Positions 51,927-60,249 of a stretch of DNA of 64,000 nt are shown piece after piece. Numbering within the stretch: position 1 is the first letter of the stretch; each line of letters begins with the position of its first letter. The notes beneath the pieces are model-generated. The model saw nothing but the letters and a program-made list of their open reading frames with translations. It was not told the origin of the DNA and did no database searches. Source of the stretch: Brachybacterium sp. FME24 (lineage in GTDB: Bacteria > Actinomycetota > Actinomycetes > Actinomycetales > Dermabacteraceae). The stretch spans positions 248,001-312,000 of the forward strand of contig NZ_JABUXV010000003.1 in the NCBI RefSeq assembly GCF_014897705.1. Direction: 5' to 3'. The position numbers and the translations under genes are program-made.

Positions 51927-54900
51927 GTGTCACAGCAGACACAGGGCTCCGGGACCTCGGAATTCGGCCCTAATCAGTGGCTCGTGGACGCGCTCCGCGA
52001 GCAGTGGCGACAGGATCCTTCCAGCGTCGACCCCAGCTGGGCGGAGTACTTCTCCTCCCGGGCCGCGGTGACGAGCTCGGATCCTGGTGCCGACGAAAAC
52101 TCCTCCGGGGCGTCCCCGGGGAGCTCCGCGACTGCGACGGCGCAGTCCGAGGAGACCCCGAAGGCCGCACCCCAGGACCCCCCGCAGGAAGCGGACGACG
52201 CGGCCCCTCCCGCTGTCACCACGTCGCCGTCGGCGCCGCCTCCTGCGGATTCCTCCGCTGCCGGCGAGCCCACGACACCCACCCCTCAGGCCGCCTCGAC
52301 CGCGGCACCCTCTCAGCGTGCGAAGGAATCCGCCCCCGTGAACGACGCGCCCCCGAAGGCTGCACCGCAGAAGACGCCCACCGTCTCGACCACCTCGGAC
52401 CGTCCGGCGAAGATTCCCACCACCACGTCGCAGATCCCTGCCATCGAGCTGCGCGAGCCCGAGGTCGTCAAGCTGCGCGGCCCCGCTGCCGCCGTGGTGC
52501 GCAACATGGGCGAGTCGCTGACCGTCCCGACGGCCACCTCGGTGCGCGACGTGCCGGTGAAGCTGCTGTTCGACAATCGCATCGTCATCAACAACCACCT
52601 CAAGCGCAATCGCGCCGGCAAGGTGTCCTTCACCCACCTGATCGGGTGGGCGATGATCGAGGCGATCACCGAGATCACCGACATGAACAACGGCTTCGAC
52701 GTCGATGAGAAGGGCAAGCCGCTCCTGCTCAAGCGCGAGGACATCAACTTCGGGCTCGCCATCGACATGCCTCGTCCCGACGGCTCCCGCGGGCTGGTCG
52801 TGCCGAACATCAAGGGAGCCCAGCGCTTCGACTTCCTCGGCTTCTGGAAGGCGTACGAAGAGGTCGTGCGCAAGGCGCGCGCCGGCAAGCTCACGATGGA
52901 CGACTTCTCGCACACCACCGTCTCCCTGACCAACCCGGGGGGCATCGGCACCGTCCACTCGATCCCGCGCCTCATGTCGGGTCAGGGCGTCATCGTGGGC
53001 GTCGGGGCGATGGACCACCCCGCACAGTTCCAGGGCGCGAGCCCTGCCACCCTCGCGGACCTCGCGGTCTCGAAGGTCATGACGCTGACCTCGACCTACG
53101 ATCATCGGATCATCCAGGGCGCGGCCTCCGGCGAGTTCCTCAAGCGCGTGGGCGACAAGCTCCTGGGCAAGGAGGGCTTCTACGACCGCGTCTTCACCGC
53201 GCTGAGGCTCCCTTACCAGCCGATCCGCTGGGTGCAGGACAACCCCTTCAAGGACTCCAAGCCCGAGCGTCTGGCTCGGGTCATGGACCTGATCCATGCC
53301 TACCGGGTCCGTGGCCATCTCATGGCCGACACCGATCCGCTGCAGTTCAAGATCCGCAATCATCCGGACCTGGATGTCGAGACCTATGGGCTGACCCTCT
53401 GGGACCTCGACCGCACCTTCCCCACCCGTGGCCTGGGCGGGAAGGATGAGATGCCGCTGCGCGACATCCTCGGGGTGCTGCGCGACTCCTACTGCCGCAG
53501 CATCGGCGTGGAGTACATGCACATCTCCGACCCCGACGAGCGCGCCTGGCTCCAGGCCGAGATGGAGACTCCTCGTCGCGCCTTCGACAAGGCCGAGCAC
53601 ACCCACATCATGGATCGGCTCAACGCCGCAGAGGCGTTCGAGACCTTCCTGCAGACGAAGTTCGTGGGCCAGAAGCGCTTCTCGCTCGAGGGCGGCGAGT
53701 CCGTCATCCCGATGCTCGATGCCGTCCTGCACGGCGCCGCGCACGACCAGGTCGACGAGGTCTGCATCGGCATGTCGCACCGCGGCCGCCTCAACGTGCT
53801 GTCGAATCTCGCGGGCAAGAGCTACGGCCAGATCTTCCAGGAGTTCGAGGGAAGCTCCGGCCAGAACACGGGTTCGGGCGACGTGAAGTACCACCTCGGC
53901 ACCGAGGGCACGTACACCTCCCACGACGGCGAATCCACGAAGGTGTACCTCGCCGCGAACCCCTCGCACCTGGAGGCGGTCAACCCCGTTCTCGAGGGCA
54001 TCGTGCGCGCCAAGCAGGACCGTCTCGAACGCCCCGAGGAGTTCCCGGTGCTGCCGGTCCTCGTGCACGGCGACGCGGCCTTCGCCGGTCAGGGCGTGGT
54101 CACCGAGACGCTGAACCTCTCGGAGCTGCGCGGTTACCGCACCGGTGGAACGGTCCACGTGATCATCAACAACCAGATCGGCTTCACCACGCTGCCGGAC
54201 TCCTCACGCTCGTCGTTCTACTCGACCGACGTCGCGAAGTCGACGCAGCTGCCGATCTTCCACGTCAACGGCGATGACCCCGAGGCCTGCGTGCGGGTCG
54301 CCGAGATCGCGTTCCGGTACCGCCAGAAGTTCCACCGAGACGTGGTCATCGACATGGTCTGCTACCGCCGTCGGGGCCACAACGAGGGTGATGACCCCTC
54401 GATGACCCAGCCGCAGATGTATTCGCTGATCAACGACAAGCCCTCCACGCGCAAGCAGTACATGGAGGCGCTCATCGAGCGCGGCGATCTCACCGAGGAG
54501 GAGACCGAGGGCCTGGTGCGCAACTTCCAGGAGCACCTGGATGAAGCCTTCGCCGCCACCCGGACCGATTCTTCCGAGGCCGATCCGAACTCGAGCGTGC
54601 AGGGCCTTGACCTGCCCTCCTCGCAGCGCACGCCGAGCTCCGAGCGCGGCGCGGTCGACACCGCCATCGATGCTGCGGTGCTCGAGCGCATCGGGGAGGC
54701 GCACGGCGCCTACCCGGGCTCCTTCACCGTCCATCCGAAGCTGATGCAGGTCCTCAAGCGGCGTCAGCAGATGTCGAGCGAGGGTGGGGTGGACTGGTCC
54801 TACGGCGAGCTGCTCGCCTTCGGGTCGCTGCTGATGGAGGGCCGTCGCGTGCGTCTGGCCGGCCAGGACTCGCGACGTGGCACCTTCGTGCAGCGTCACA

Positions 54901-55805
54901 GCGTGCTCATCGACCATGAGAACGGTGACACCTGGACCCCGCTGGCGCATCTGTCGGACGATCAGGCCCGCTTCAACGTCTACGACTCGTCCCTCTCGGA
55001 GTTCGCAGCACTGGGCTTCGAGTACGGCTACTCGGTGGAGAATCCCGAATCCCTCGTGCTGTGGGAGGCGCAGTTCGGCGACTTCGTCAACGGTGCTCAG
55101 ACCATCATCGACGAGTTCATCTCCGCCTCCGAGCAGAAGTGGGGCCAGAACTCGAGCGTGGTGCTCCTGCTCCCGCACGGTTACGAAGGCCAGGGACCGG
55201 ATCACTCCTCTGCCCGCATCGAGCGCTTCCTGCAGCTGTGCGCGGAGGACAACATGCGCGTCGCGGCGCCGTCCACCCCGGCCAGCTACTTCCACCTGCT
55301 GCGCAGGCAGGGCAAGACCGAGCCCAGGAAGCCGCTGATCGTCTTCACGCCGAAGTCGATGCTGCGCAACAAGGCTGCGGTCAGTCCTGTCGAGGACTTC
55401 ACCGAGGGTCGCTTCGCGCCGGTCCTGACGGACACCACGGTCGATCCCGCGCAGGTGACCCGGGTTCTGCTGACCTCGGGCAAGGTCTACTGGGATCTGG
55501 TGGCACATCGCGAGAAGCAGGGCGCGACCGATACCGCCATCGTCCGCCTCGAGCAGCTGTACCCGCTTCCCACGGAGGAGCTCGTGGAGGTGCTCTCCAC
55601 CTATCCGGAGGCATCTCTCACCTGGGTTCAGGAGGAGCCGCAGAACCAGGGCGCCTGGAGCTTCATGGCCGTGAACTTCGCGATCGAGGTCGGGCGTACG
55701 CTCAAGGTCGTCGCCCGGGCCGCATCGGCCTCCCCAGCCACGGGCTCCAACGTCATCCATAAGGAGGAGCAGGAGGATCTGCTCCTGCGCGCCTTCGAAT
55801 CCTGA
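51927..55805 (+). CDS. kgd: multifunctional 2-oxoglutarate dehydrogenase/decarboxylase (Kgd type)
   Basis: A 1292-residue actinobacterial E2o-E1o fusion. Residues 1-40 are a conserved start (FGPNQWLVDALREQW). A Pro/Ala/Ser/Thr-rich linker (50-165) replaces the lipoyl domain. An E2-type acyltransferase domain (170-430) has the active-site H393 in TYDHRIIQG. The thiamine-dependent E1 part runs to the end, with MSHRGRLNVLSN, VYLAANPSHLEAVNP, HGDAAFAGQG and CYRRRGHNEGDDP. The enzyme feeds succinyl-CoA to the TCA cycle and in actinobacteria is controlled by a GarA/OdhI FHA protein, not seen here. GTG 51927 is the start; a TAGGCT box lies about 45 bp upstream. Confidence 0.94.
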   Translation: MSQQTQGSGTSEFGPNQWLVDALREQWRQDPSSVDPSWAEYFSSRAAVTSSDPGADENSSGASPGSSATATAQSEETPKAAPQDPPQEADDAAPPAVTTSPSAPPPADSSAAGEPTTPTPQAASTAAPSQRAKESAPVNDAPPKAAPQKTPTVSTTSDRPAKIPTTTSQIPAIELREPEVVKLRGPAAAVVRNMGESLTVPTATSVRDVPVKLLFDNRIVINNHLKRNRAGKVSFTHLIGWAMIEAITEITDMNNGFDVDEKGKPLLLKREDINFGLAIDMPRPDGSRGLVVPNIKGAQRFDFLGFWKAYEEVVRKARAGKLTMDDFSHTTVSLTNPGGIGTVHSIPRLMSGQGVIVGVGAMDHPAQFQGASPATLADLAVSKVMTLTSTYDHRIIQGAASGEFLKRVGDKLLGKEGFYDRVFTALRLPYQPIRWVQDNPFKDSKPERLARVMDLIHAYRVRGHLMADTDPLQFKIRNHPDLDVETYGLTLWDLDRTFPTRGLGGKDEMPLRDILGVLRDSYCRSIGVEYMHISDPDERAWLQAEMETPRRAFDKAEHTHIMDRLNAAEAFETFLQTKFVGQKRFSLEGGESVIPMLDAVLHGAAHDQVDEVCIGMSHRGRLNVLSNLAGKSYGQIFQEFEGSSGQNTGSGDVKYHLGTEGTYTSHDGESTKVYLAANPSHLEAVNPVLEGIVRAKQDRLERPEEFPVLPVLVHGDAAFAGQGVVTETLNLSELRGYRTGGTVHVIINNQIGFTTLPDSSRSSFYSTDVAKSTQLPIFHVNGDDPEACVRVAEIAFRYRQKFHRDVVIDMVCYRRRGHNEGDDPSMTQPQMYSLINDKPSTRKQYMEALIERGDLTEEETEGLVRNFQEHLDEAFAATRTDSSEADPNSSVQGLDLPSSQRTPSSERGAVDTAIDAAVLERIGEAHGAYPGSFTVHPKLMQVLKRRQQMSSEGGVDWSYGELLAFGSLLMEGRRVRLAGQDSRRGTFVQRHSVLIDHENGDTWTPLAHLSDDQARFNVYDSSLSEFAALGFEYGYSVENPESLVLWEAQFGDFVNGAQTIIDEFISASEQKWGQNSSVVLLLPHGYEGQGPDHSSARIERFLQLCAEDNMRVAAPSTPASYFHLLRRQGKTEPRKPLIVFTPKSMLRNKAAVSPVEDFTEGRFAPVLTDTTVDPAQVTRVLLTSGKVYWDLVAHREKQGATDTAIVRLEQLYPLPTEELVEVLSTYPEASLTWVQEEPQNQGAWSFMAVNFAIEVGRTLKVVARAASASPATGSNVIHKEEQEDLLLRAFES

Positions 55806-55887
55806 GCGACGTGTCGGGGCGGCGGGTTCGCCCGCAGCCCTCACCGTCGATACAGTTGGCGTCCCCGTCCCAGGCCAGGAGGTCCCG

Positions 55888-56532
55888 GTGCAGACTGCGT
55901 CCACATCGTCCGATCGAGTTCCGGATTCCCGGATCCGGATCATCGCGCTCGGCGACGAGCTCCTCGCCGGTATCGGCGACGCTCGCGCGCTGGGCTGGCT
56001 CGGACGCGCCGTGGCCAGCGAGCAAGGCGCCGCCAACCGCATCGACGTGTTCGCCTCGGCCCTGCCCGGTGAGTCGTCCGCCGGGCTCGCGGGCCGCTGG
56101 GACGAGGAGGTGCGGCTGCGCATGGACCAGTCCGCGCAGTCCGACGGCAGCATCGATCACCGCGTCGTGCTGGCCCTGGGCCGGGCGGACGTCGATTCCG
56201 GGTCCTCCCTGGCACGCTCCCGGCTCAATCTCGCGAAGGTCCTCGACGGCCTCGAGCGTCTGCGCATCCCGGCCTTCGTGGTGGGCCCTCCTCCCAGTCG
56301 GGACCCGGGCATCACCGCGAGCGTCCGTGAGCTCTCCGGAGCGTTCGAGGACGTCTGCTCCCGCCGTCGCATCCCGTACGTCGATACCGTCAGGGGGCTG
56401 GTCGGGCACGAGCAGTGGGAGTCCGATGTGAGCCGCTCCCCCGGCGACCACCCGGGCCAGACCGGGTACGGGCTGATGGCGTGGCTGGTGCTGCATGGCG
56501 GTTTCGGGACCTGGCTGGGCACCTCGTCCTGA
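55888..56532 (+). CDS. SGNH/GDSL-type hydrolase
   Basis: A 214-residue cytoplasmic hydrolase. Block I reads IIALGDELLAGIGDARALGW: the usual GDS is GDE here, so the nucleophilic Ser is not in its standard place. Further blocks are LALGRADVD (position of the GxND block, with R-A-D) and the C-terminal SRSPGDHPGQTGYGLMAW (Asp-His pair). GTG 55888 has AGGAGGTCCCG upstream; a TACAGT box lies about 35 bp before. It follows kgd by 82 bp and may be expressed separately. The lost Ser makes ordinary esterase activity doubtful. Confidence 0.72.
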   Translation: MQTASTSSDRVPDSRIRIIALGDELLAGIGDARALGWLGRAVASEQGAANRIDVFASALPGESSAGLAGRWDEEVRLRMDQSAQSDGSIDHRVVLALGRADVDSGSSLARSRLNLAKVLDGLERLRIPAFVVGPPPSRDPGITASVRELSGAFEDVCSRRRIPYVDTVRGLVGHEQWESDVSRSPGDHPGQTGYGLMAWLVLHGGFGTWLGTSS

Positions 56533-56710
56533 CCTGCACGGCTCGCGACCGAGCCGGCACTCCCACCTCTGGCGGGCCCCTCGCCGATGCCCGTCATCAT
56601 CGCCGAGTGACCTCCGCCTCAGGTGGGACCGTCGGGCAGGTCCGGGAGGATCGGCAGCGGGCACCTGTGGCACAATCAACGGGTTACCTGGGCGAAGGAA
56701 GGAGAACGTG

Positions 56711-56785
56711 ATGAGCAAGCGAGGACGCAAGCGCAAGGCTCGCCGTAAGAACGGCGCGAATCACGGCAAGCGCCCCAACTGCTGA
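56711..56785 (+). CDS. 50S ribosomal protein bL37
   Basis: A 24-residue, very basic protein, MSKRGRKRKARRKNGANHGK then RPNC. It matches the actinobacteria-specific large-subunit protein bL37 found in mycobacterial ribosome structures, with the same size, the start M-[AS]-KRGRK and the end NHGKRPN. ATG 56711 has AAGGAAGGAGAACGTG upstream. It is a single-gene unit closed by a long hairpin; genes this small are often missed. Confidence 0.9.
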   Translation: MSKRGRKRKARRKNGANHGKRPNC

Positions 56786-56804
56786 CCGTGATGTCGCTTC
56801 CGGC

Positions 56805-56853
56805 GACATGACTGAGGGCCCCTCCCATTGCGGGAGGGGCCCTCAGTCATGTC
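56805..56853. terminator. bidirectional terminator-like hairpin after bL37 gene
   Basis: A perfect 22-bp inverted repeat (56805-56826 and 56832-56853) with loop ATTGC, 19 nt after the bL37 stop and between it and the convergent rsrA-like gene. It has no T-run. Same design as the 10553-10603 element. Confidence 0.88.
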
Positions 56854-56910
56854 CGCCGTGATGTCCGAGCCCGGCAGATCGGCCTTGCCGCCCCGGGCCC
56901 GGCGGAGCTC

Positions 56911-57276
56911 TCAGGGTCCCGAAAGCTCCCGGCGGGTACTGGTGGTGGTGACACGCACGCTGGTCGAGCCGTCGGCGTCAGTGGTCCGGGTGACCGAGAC
57001 GCTGCGGTACTGCACAGCGATCCGGTCGCGGAGCGAGGACGGGGCGCGGTCCGCGCAGCTGCGGCGCACGAGCTCCTTCATCCTTCGCACGCGCTCCCAT
57101 TCGTCGGCGCACTCGGGGCATCCTTGGGTGTGGCGCTCCATCCGTTCCACCGTCTCCTGGGGGAGCTCTCCGTCCAGCGCCGACTCGAGCCCGTAGCGTG
57201 GATCGCGACCGAGCTCGTCCTGTGCCGGCGCATCGCCCTCGGGCATCTCGCGTCCGGTCCTGTCTTCCTGGCTCAT
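56911..57276 (-). CDS. ZAS-family anti-sigma factor (RsrA-like), N-terminal Cys missing
   Basis: A 121-residue protein encoded directly after the SigR-like sigma factor (ATGA overlap), hence its probable inhibitor. The zinc-binding anti-sigma motif is H49-x3-C53-x2-C56 ([13 protein letters not shown]), and C74 matches the later Cys of RsrA. The N-terminal Cys of RsrA (C11 in Streptomyces, zinc ligand and redox trigger, 26 residues before the His) has no counterpart: residues 1-48 contain no Cys. The Thr/Arg-rich tail after residue 85 is also unlike RsrA. The redox switch may therefore work differently. Confidence 0.82.
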   Translation of the reverse strand: MSQEDRTGREMPEGDAPAQDELGRDPRYGLESALDGELPQETVERMERHTQGCPECADEWERVRRMKELVRRSCADRAPSSLRDRIAVQYRSVSVTRTTDADGSTSVRVTTTSTRRELSGP

Positions 57277-58028
57277 CGTTCCTCCTCCCGGTCCGTCGAT
57301 CCGGTCGTGTCGTCACGGTTCTCCGCGGTACTGCCGTCATCCGGCGGCGAGGGATTCGCGCGCAGGAAGCCGCTGCGGTACGCGTAGTCGGAGAGCATGT
57401 CGCGCAATTGGCGCCTGCCCCGGTGCAACCGTGACATGACGGTGCCGATCGGGGTGTCCATGATCTCCGCGATCTCTTTGTAGGCGAAGCCTTCGACGTC
57501 GGCGAGGTAGACCGCCATGCGGTAGTCCTCGCGCAGTTCGCCCAGGGCGTCCTTGACCGCGGAGTCGGGCAGATGGTCCAACGCCTCGGTCTCGGCAGAG
57601 CGCAGTCCTCTGCTGGTGTGCGAACCCACCTCGGCGAGCTGCCAGTCCTCGATCGAGTCGCCCCAGGCTTCCTTGGGACGGCGCTGCTTCTGCCGATACG
57701 TCGAGATGTAGCTGTTGGTCATGATCCGGTACAGCCACGCGCGCATATTGGTGCCGGGCGTGAAGCGGTCCCGGGCGCGGAAGGCCTTCATGAAGGTCTC
57801 CTGCACCAGATCCTCGGCGTCGTGCGGATTGCGGGTCATCCGCAACGCGCCGCCGTAGAGGGAGTCCAGGTGAGACAGCGATTCCGTCTCGAAATCGAAG
57901 TCGTCGACGCCGCCGTCAGCGGCGGTGCCAGCGGCAGTGCTGCCGCGGCGATCCTGGACCATGGCGGCACCGGACGGGTCGTCCGGGAGGCCCGCATCGG
58001 GGCTCGGGGTGGAATCTGTCTGGGTCAT
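57273..58028 (-). CDS. ECF sigma factor, SigR/SigH type
   Basis: A 251-residue group-IV sigma factor for thiol-oxidative stress. Region 2 reads [23 protein letters not shown] with [20 protein letters not shown], and region 4 reads [37 protein letters not shown] 45-residue Ser/Asp/Gly-rich start and a 35-residue acidic tail flank the core. ATG 58028 has TTGGAG upstream; ATG 58088, with a stronger GGGAG, would add 20 residues, so two isoforms are possible. It is followed by its anti-sigma gene. A SigR-type promoter match upstream (58238-58265) indicates autoregulation. Confidence 0.9.
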   Translation of the reverse strand: MTQTDSTPSPDAGLPDDPSGAAMVQDRRGSTAAGTAADGGVDDFDFETESLSHLDSLYGGALRMTRNPHDAEDLVQETFMKAFRARDRFTPGTNMRAWLYRIMTNSYISTYRQKQRRPKEAWGDSIEDWQLAEVGSHTSRGLRSAETEALDHLPDSAVKDALGELREDYRMAVYLADVEGFAYKEIAEIMDTPIGTVMSRLHRGRRQLRDMLSDYAYRSGFLRANPSPPDDGSTAENRDDTTGSTDREEER

Positions 58029-58237
58029 CAGGCTCCAACCTACGCCAGAACAGCGGGTCGGAACCTGTGTGAGCACCGTGGTCGCCATCCGCTCTCCCTC
58101 GTCCTGGCCGACCGAGCTGTCGGGCCTGTTGGTTCTGTCAGTTCTGTTGGTCGTTCTGTTGGCGCTGTCGCCTCTGCCGGTCAGCAGAGTCGCCCAGCTC
58201 TCGCCAGACGCCGCTGGCGACCCGCATCCATCCCCTG

Positions 58238-58265
58238 CAACGCGCCGGGCGTCCCCGATGTTCCC
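58238..58265 (-). promoter_or_regulatory. SigR-type autoregulatory promoter
   Basis: On the minus strand GGGAAC (complement of 58260-58265) and GTTG (complement of 58238-58241) are separated by 18 nt, matching the published SigR consensus GGGAAT-N18-GTT at all but one base. It lies about 150 nt before ATG 58088 and 210 nt before ATG 58028 of the sigma gene. Confidence 0.65.
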
Positions 58266-58347
58266 TGCGCGGTAGTCTGGGCGTCGGTGACCTGCCGGAC
58301 ACGGCGTCACCGGAACTGCCTGCACCCGTCAAGAACGTGAGGACACC

Positions 58348-58914
58348 ATGGCCCTGGTCCGACGCATCGCCCGTCCCCTGCTCGCCGCCCCCTTCGTCGT
58401 CGAAGGCGTGCGCACCGCTCTGCGCCCCGAGCGTGAGATCGATGTCTACCCCCAGGCGTTCGAGGCAGTCGATTCGACCCTCTCGAAGTCCTCCGCACCG
58501 AGCTTCGTGGACGCGCGCACCATCATCCGCGCGACCGGCGTCATCGCCGCCGGCGCGGGCGTCCTGTACGCCGCCAATCGCTGCCCTCGCGCTGCCGCTG
58601 CAGCCCTGCTGATGACCACGTCCGTCGGCTGGGTCGGCCGCAAGAAGGTCTGGGAGCTGCGCGGCGAGGAGCGCACGCAGGAGATCCAGGCCATCCTCAC
58701 CGACGCCGGCCTCCTCGGGGGCGTGCTGCTCGCCGTGGTCGATCACGACGGCCGGCCCTCGCTCGGCTACCAGATGAACCAGTTCGTCGAGCGCAGCCAG
58801 AAGAAGGCCGCCGCGAAGCAGCGCGAGCTCGAGAAGAAGACGGACAAGCTGGAGAAGAAGGCGAAGGGCGCGGTGGGAACCGCACAGAAGCAGCTCGCCG
58901 CACAGCGAGGCTGA
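58348..58914 (+). CDS. DoxX-like membrane protein
   Basis: A 188-residue protein starting RRIARPLLAAPFVVEGVRTA, the usual beginning of the actinobacterial DoxX family, with hydrophobic segments near 63-80 and 118-135 and a Lys/Glu/Gln-rich coiled-coil tail (150-185). DoxX proteins are linked to thiol-redox defence with SigH regulons in mycobacteria, which fits its divergence from the sigma gene. ATG 58348 follows GAGGACACC; a TAGTCT box (58273-58278) may be its -10. aroA starts 6 bp after its stop. Confidence 0.75.
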   Translation: MALVRRIARPLLAAPFVVEGVRTALRPEREIDVYPQAFEAVDSTLSKSSAPSFVDARTIIRATGVIAAGAGVLYAANRCPRAAAAALLMTTSVGWVGRKKVWELRGEERTQEIQAILTDAGLLGGVLLAVVDHDGRPSLGYQMNQFVERSQKKAAAKQRELEKKTDKLEKKAKGAVGTAQKQLAAQRG

Positions 58915-58920
58915 CGCGCA

Positions 58921-60249
58921 GTGGTCTCCGAGGTGCTGTGGACCGCACCGGTCGCCGACAAGCCCGTCGACGCCCTGGTGCGGGTGCCGGGATCGAAATC
59001 CCTGACCGCTCGGTGGATGCTCCTGGCTGCCGCCGCGGACGAACCGTCCGAGCTGCGCGGGGCCCTGGTCTCGCGTGACACCCGTCTGATGCGCGACGCT
59101 CTGGAGCGTCTGGGCGCCTCCCTCGAGGTGCGCGACGACTCGCTGCACGTCACTCCGCTGCCGCCTCCCACCGAGCAGCCGGCGGAACCGGTGGAGATCC
59201 ACACGGGCCTGGCCGGGACCGTCATGCGTTTCGTGCCGATGCTGGCCGCCCTGCACCATGGCGACGTACGTTTCACCGGTGACGATGCCGCTGCGATGCG
59301 GCCGATGGGTGCCGTGATCGAGGCGCTGCGACAGCAGGGCGTCGAGGTCACCGAGCATGGGGAGCCCAGCCGTCTGCCGATCACGGTGCACGGAACCGGT
59401 CATCTGCGCGGCGGCAGGGTCGAGGTCGATGCCTCGGCCTCCAGTCAGTTCGTCTCCAACGTGCTGCTGGTCGCGGCGCGCGGCGAGGCGGACCTCGAAC
59501 TGGTGCACGTGGGCGAGAAGCTCCCGTCCCTGCCGCACATCGAGATGACCCTCGAGACGATGCGTCAGGTCGGGATCGAGGCGGCGCACGGCACCGACGA
59601 GCGCGGCCGTCACACGTGGAGGGTGACGCGCGGCACGGTCCGGCCGGTGCGCATCACGGTCGAGCCCGACCTCTCCAACGCCGGGCCCTTCCTGGCTGCG
59701 GCCATGATCACCGGGGGCACGATCGCCGTGGACGACTGGCCGGAGGAGACCACTCAGCCAGGTGACGCCTATCGCGAGCTGCTCAGCCGTATGGGCGGCG
59801 AGGTCTGGCGCGAGGACCGCACCCTCTGCGTGCGCGGCACCGGCACCGTGCGCGGGATCGACGCGGACATGTCGGCCGTCGGCGAGCTGGTCCCCACGAT
59901 CGCCGCTCTCGCTGCTCTTGCCGAGTCACCGTCGCGCCTGCACGGCGTGGGGCATCTGCGCGGGCACGAGACGGACCGACTCAAGGCCCTGGCCACCGAG
60001 CTCACGAAGATCGGTGCCCGCACCCTCGAGCACGAGGACGGGGTGGAGATCTACCCCGGTGAGCTGCACGGTGAGACCTTCGAGACCTACGAGGACCACC
60101 GCATGGCCACCGCCGCCGCGATCATCGGGCTGCGGGTGCCGGACCTGTGCGTCGTCAATATCGCCACCACCCGGAAGACCCTGCCGGACTTCGTCGGGAT
60201 GTGGTTGTCGATGCTGCACACCGCGCCCCCGGCGGACGGCGACGCGTGA
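58921..60249 (+). CDS. aroA: 3-phosphoshikimate 1-carboxyvinyltransferase (EPSP synthase)
   Basis: A 442-residue enzyme of the shikimate pathway joining PEP to shikimate-3-phosphate. It contains VPGSKSLTARWMLLA, LAGTVMRFVPMLAAL (PEP/S3P loop), SSQFVSNVLL, DLSNAGPFLAAAM and the late EDHRMATAAAIIGL. In the SKSLTAR segment Thr and Ala replace the more usual TNR. GTG 58921 has a weak GAGG upstream and is probably coupled to the DoxX-like gene. Its end overlaps rsgA (GTGA). Confidence 0.93.
   Translation: MVSEVLWTAPVADKPVDALVRVPGSKSLTARWMLLAAAADEPSELRGALVSRDTRLMRDALERLGASLEVRDDSLHVTPLPPPTEQPAEPVEIHTGLAGTVMRFVPMLAALHHGDVRFTGDDAAAMRPMGAVIEALRQQGVEVTEHGEPSRLPITVHGTGHLRGGRVEVDASASSQFVSNVLLVAARGEADLELVHVGEKLPSLPHIEMTLETMRQVGIEAAHGTDERGRHTWRVTRGTVRPVRITVEPDLSNAGPFLAAAMITGGTIAVDDWPEETTQPGDAYRELLSRMGGEVWREDRTLCVRGTGTVRGIDADMSAVGELVPTIAALAALAESPSRLHGVGHLRGHETDRLKALATELTKIGARTLEHEDGVEIYPGELHGETFETYEDHRMATAAAIIGLRVPDLCVVNIATTRKTLPDFVGMWLSMLHTAPPADGDA

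Noticed and set aside
51930-54158. 742-codon minus-strand frame over kgd
   Set aside because: Antisense to the motif-rich E2-E1 protein; low-complexity Gly/Arg/Val translation without any family signature.
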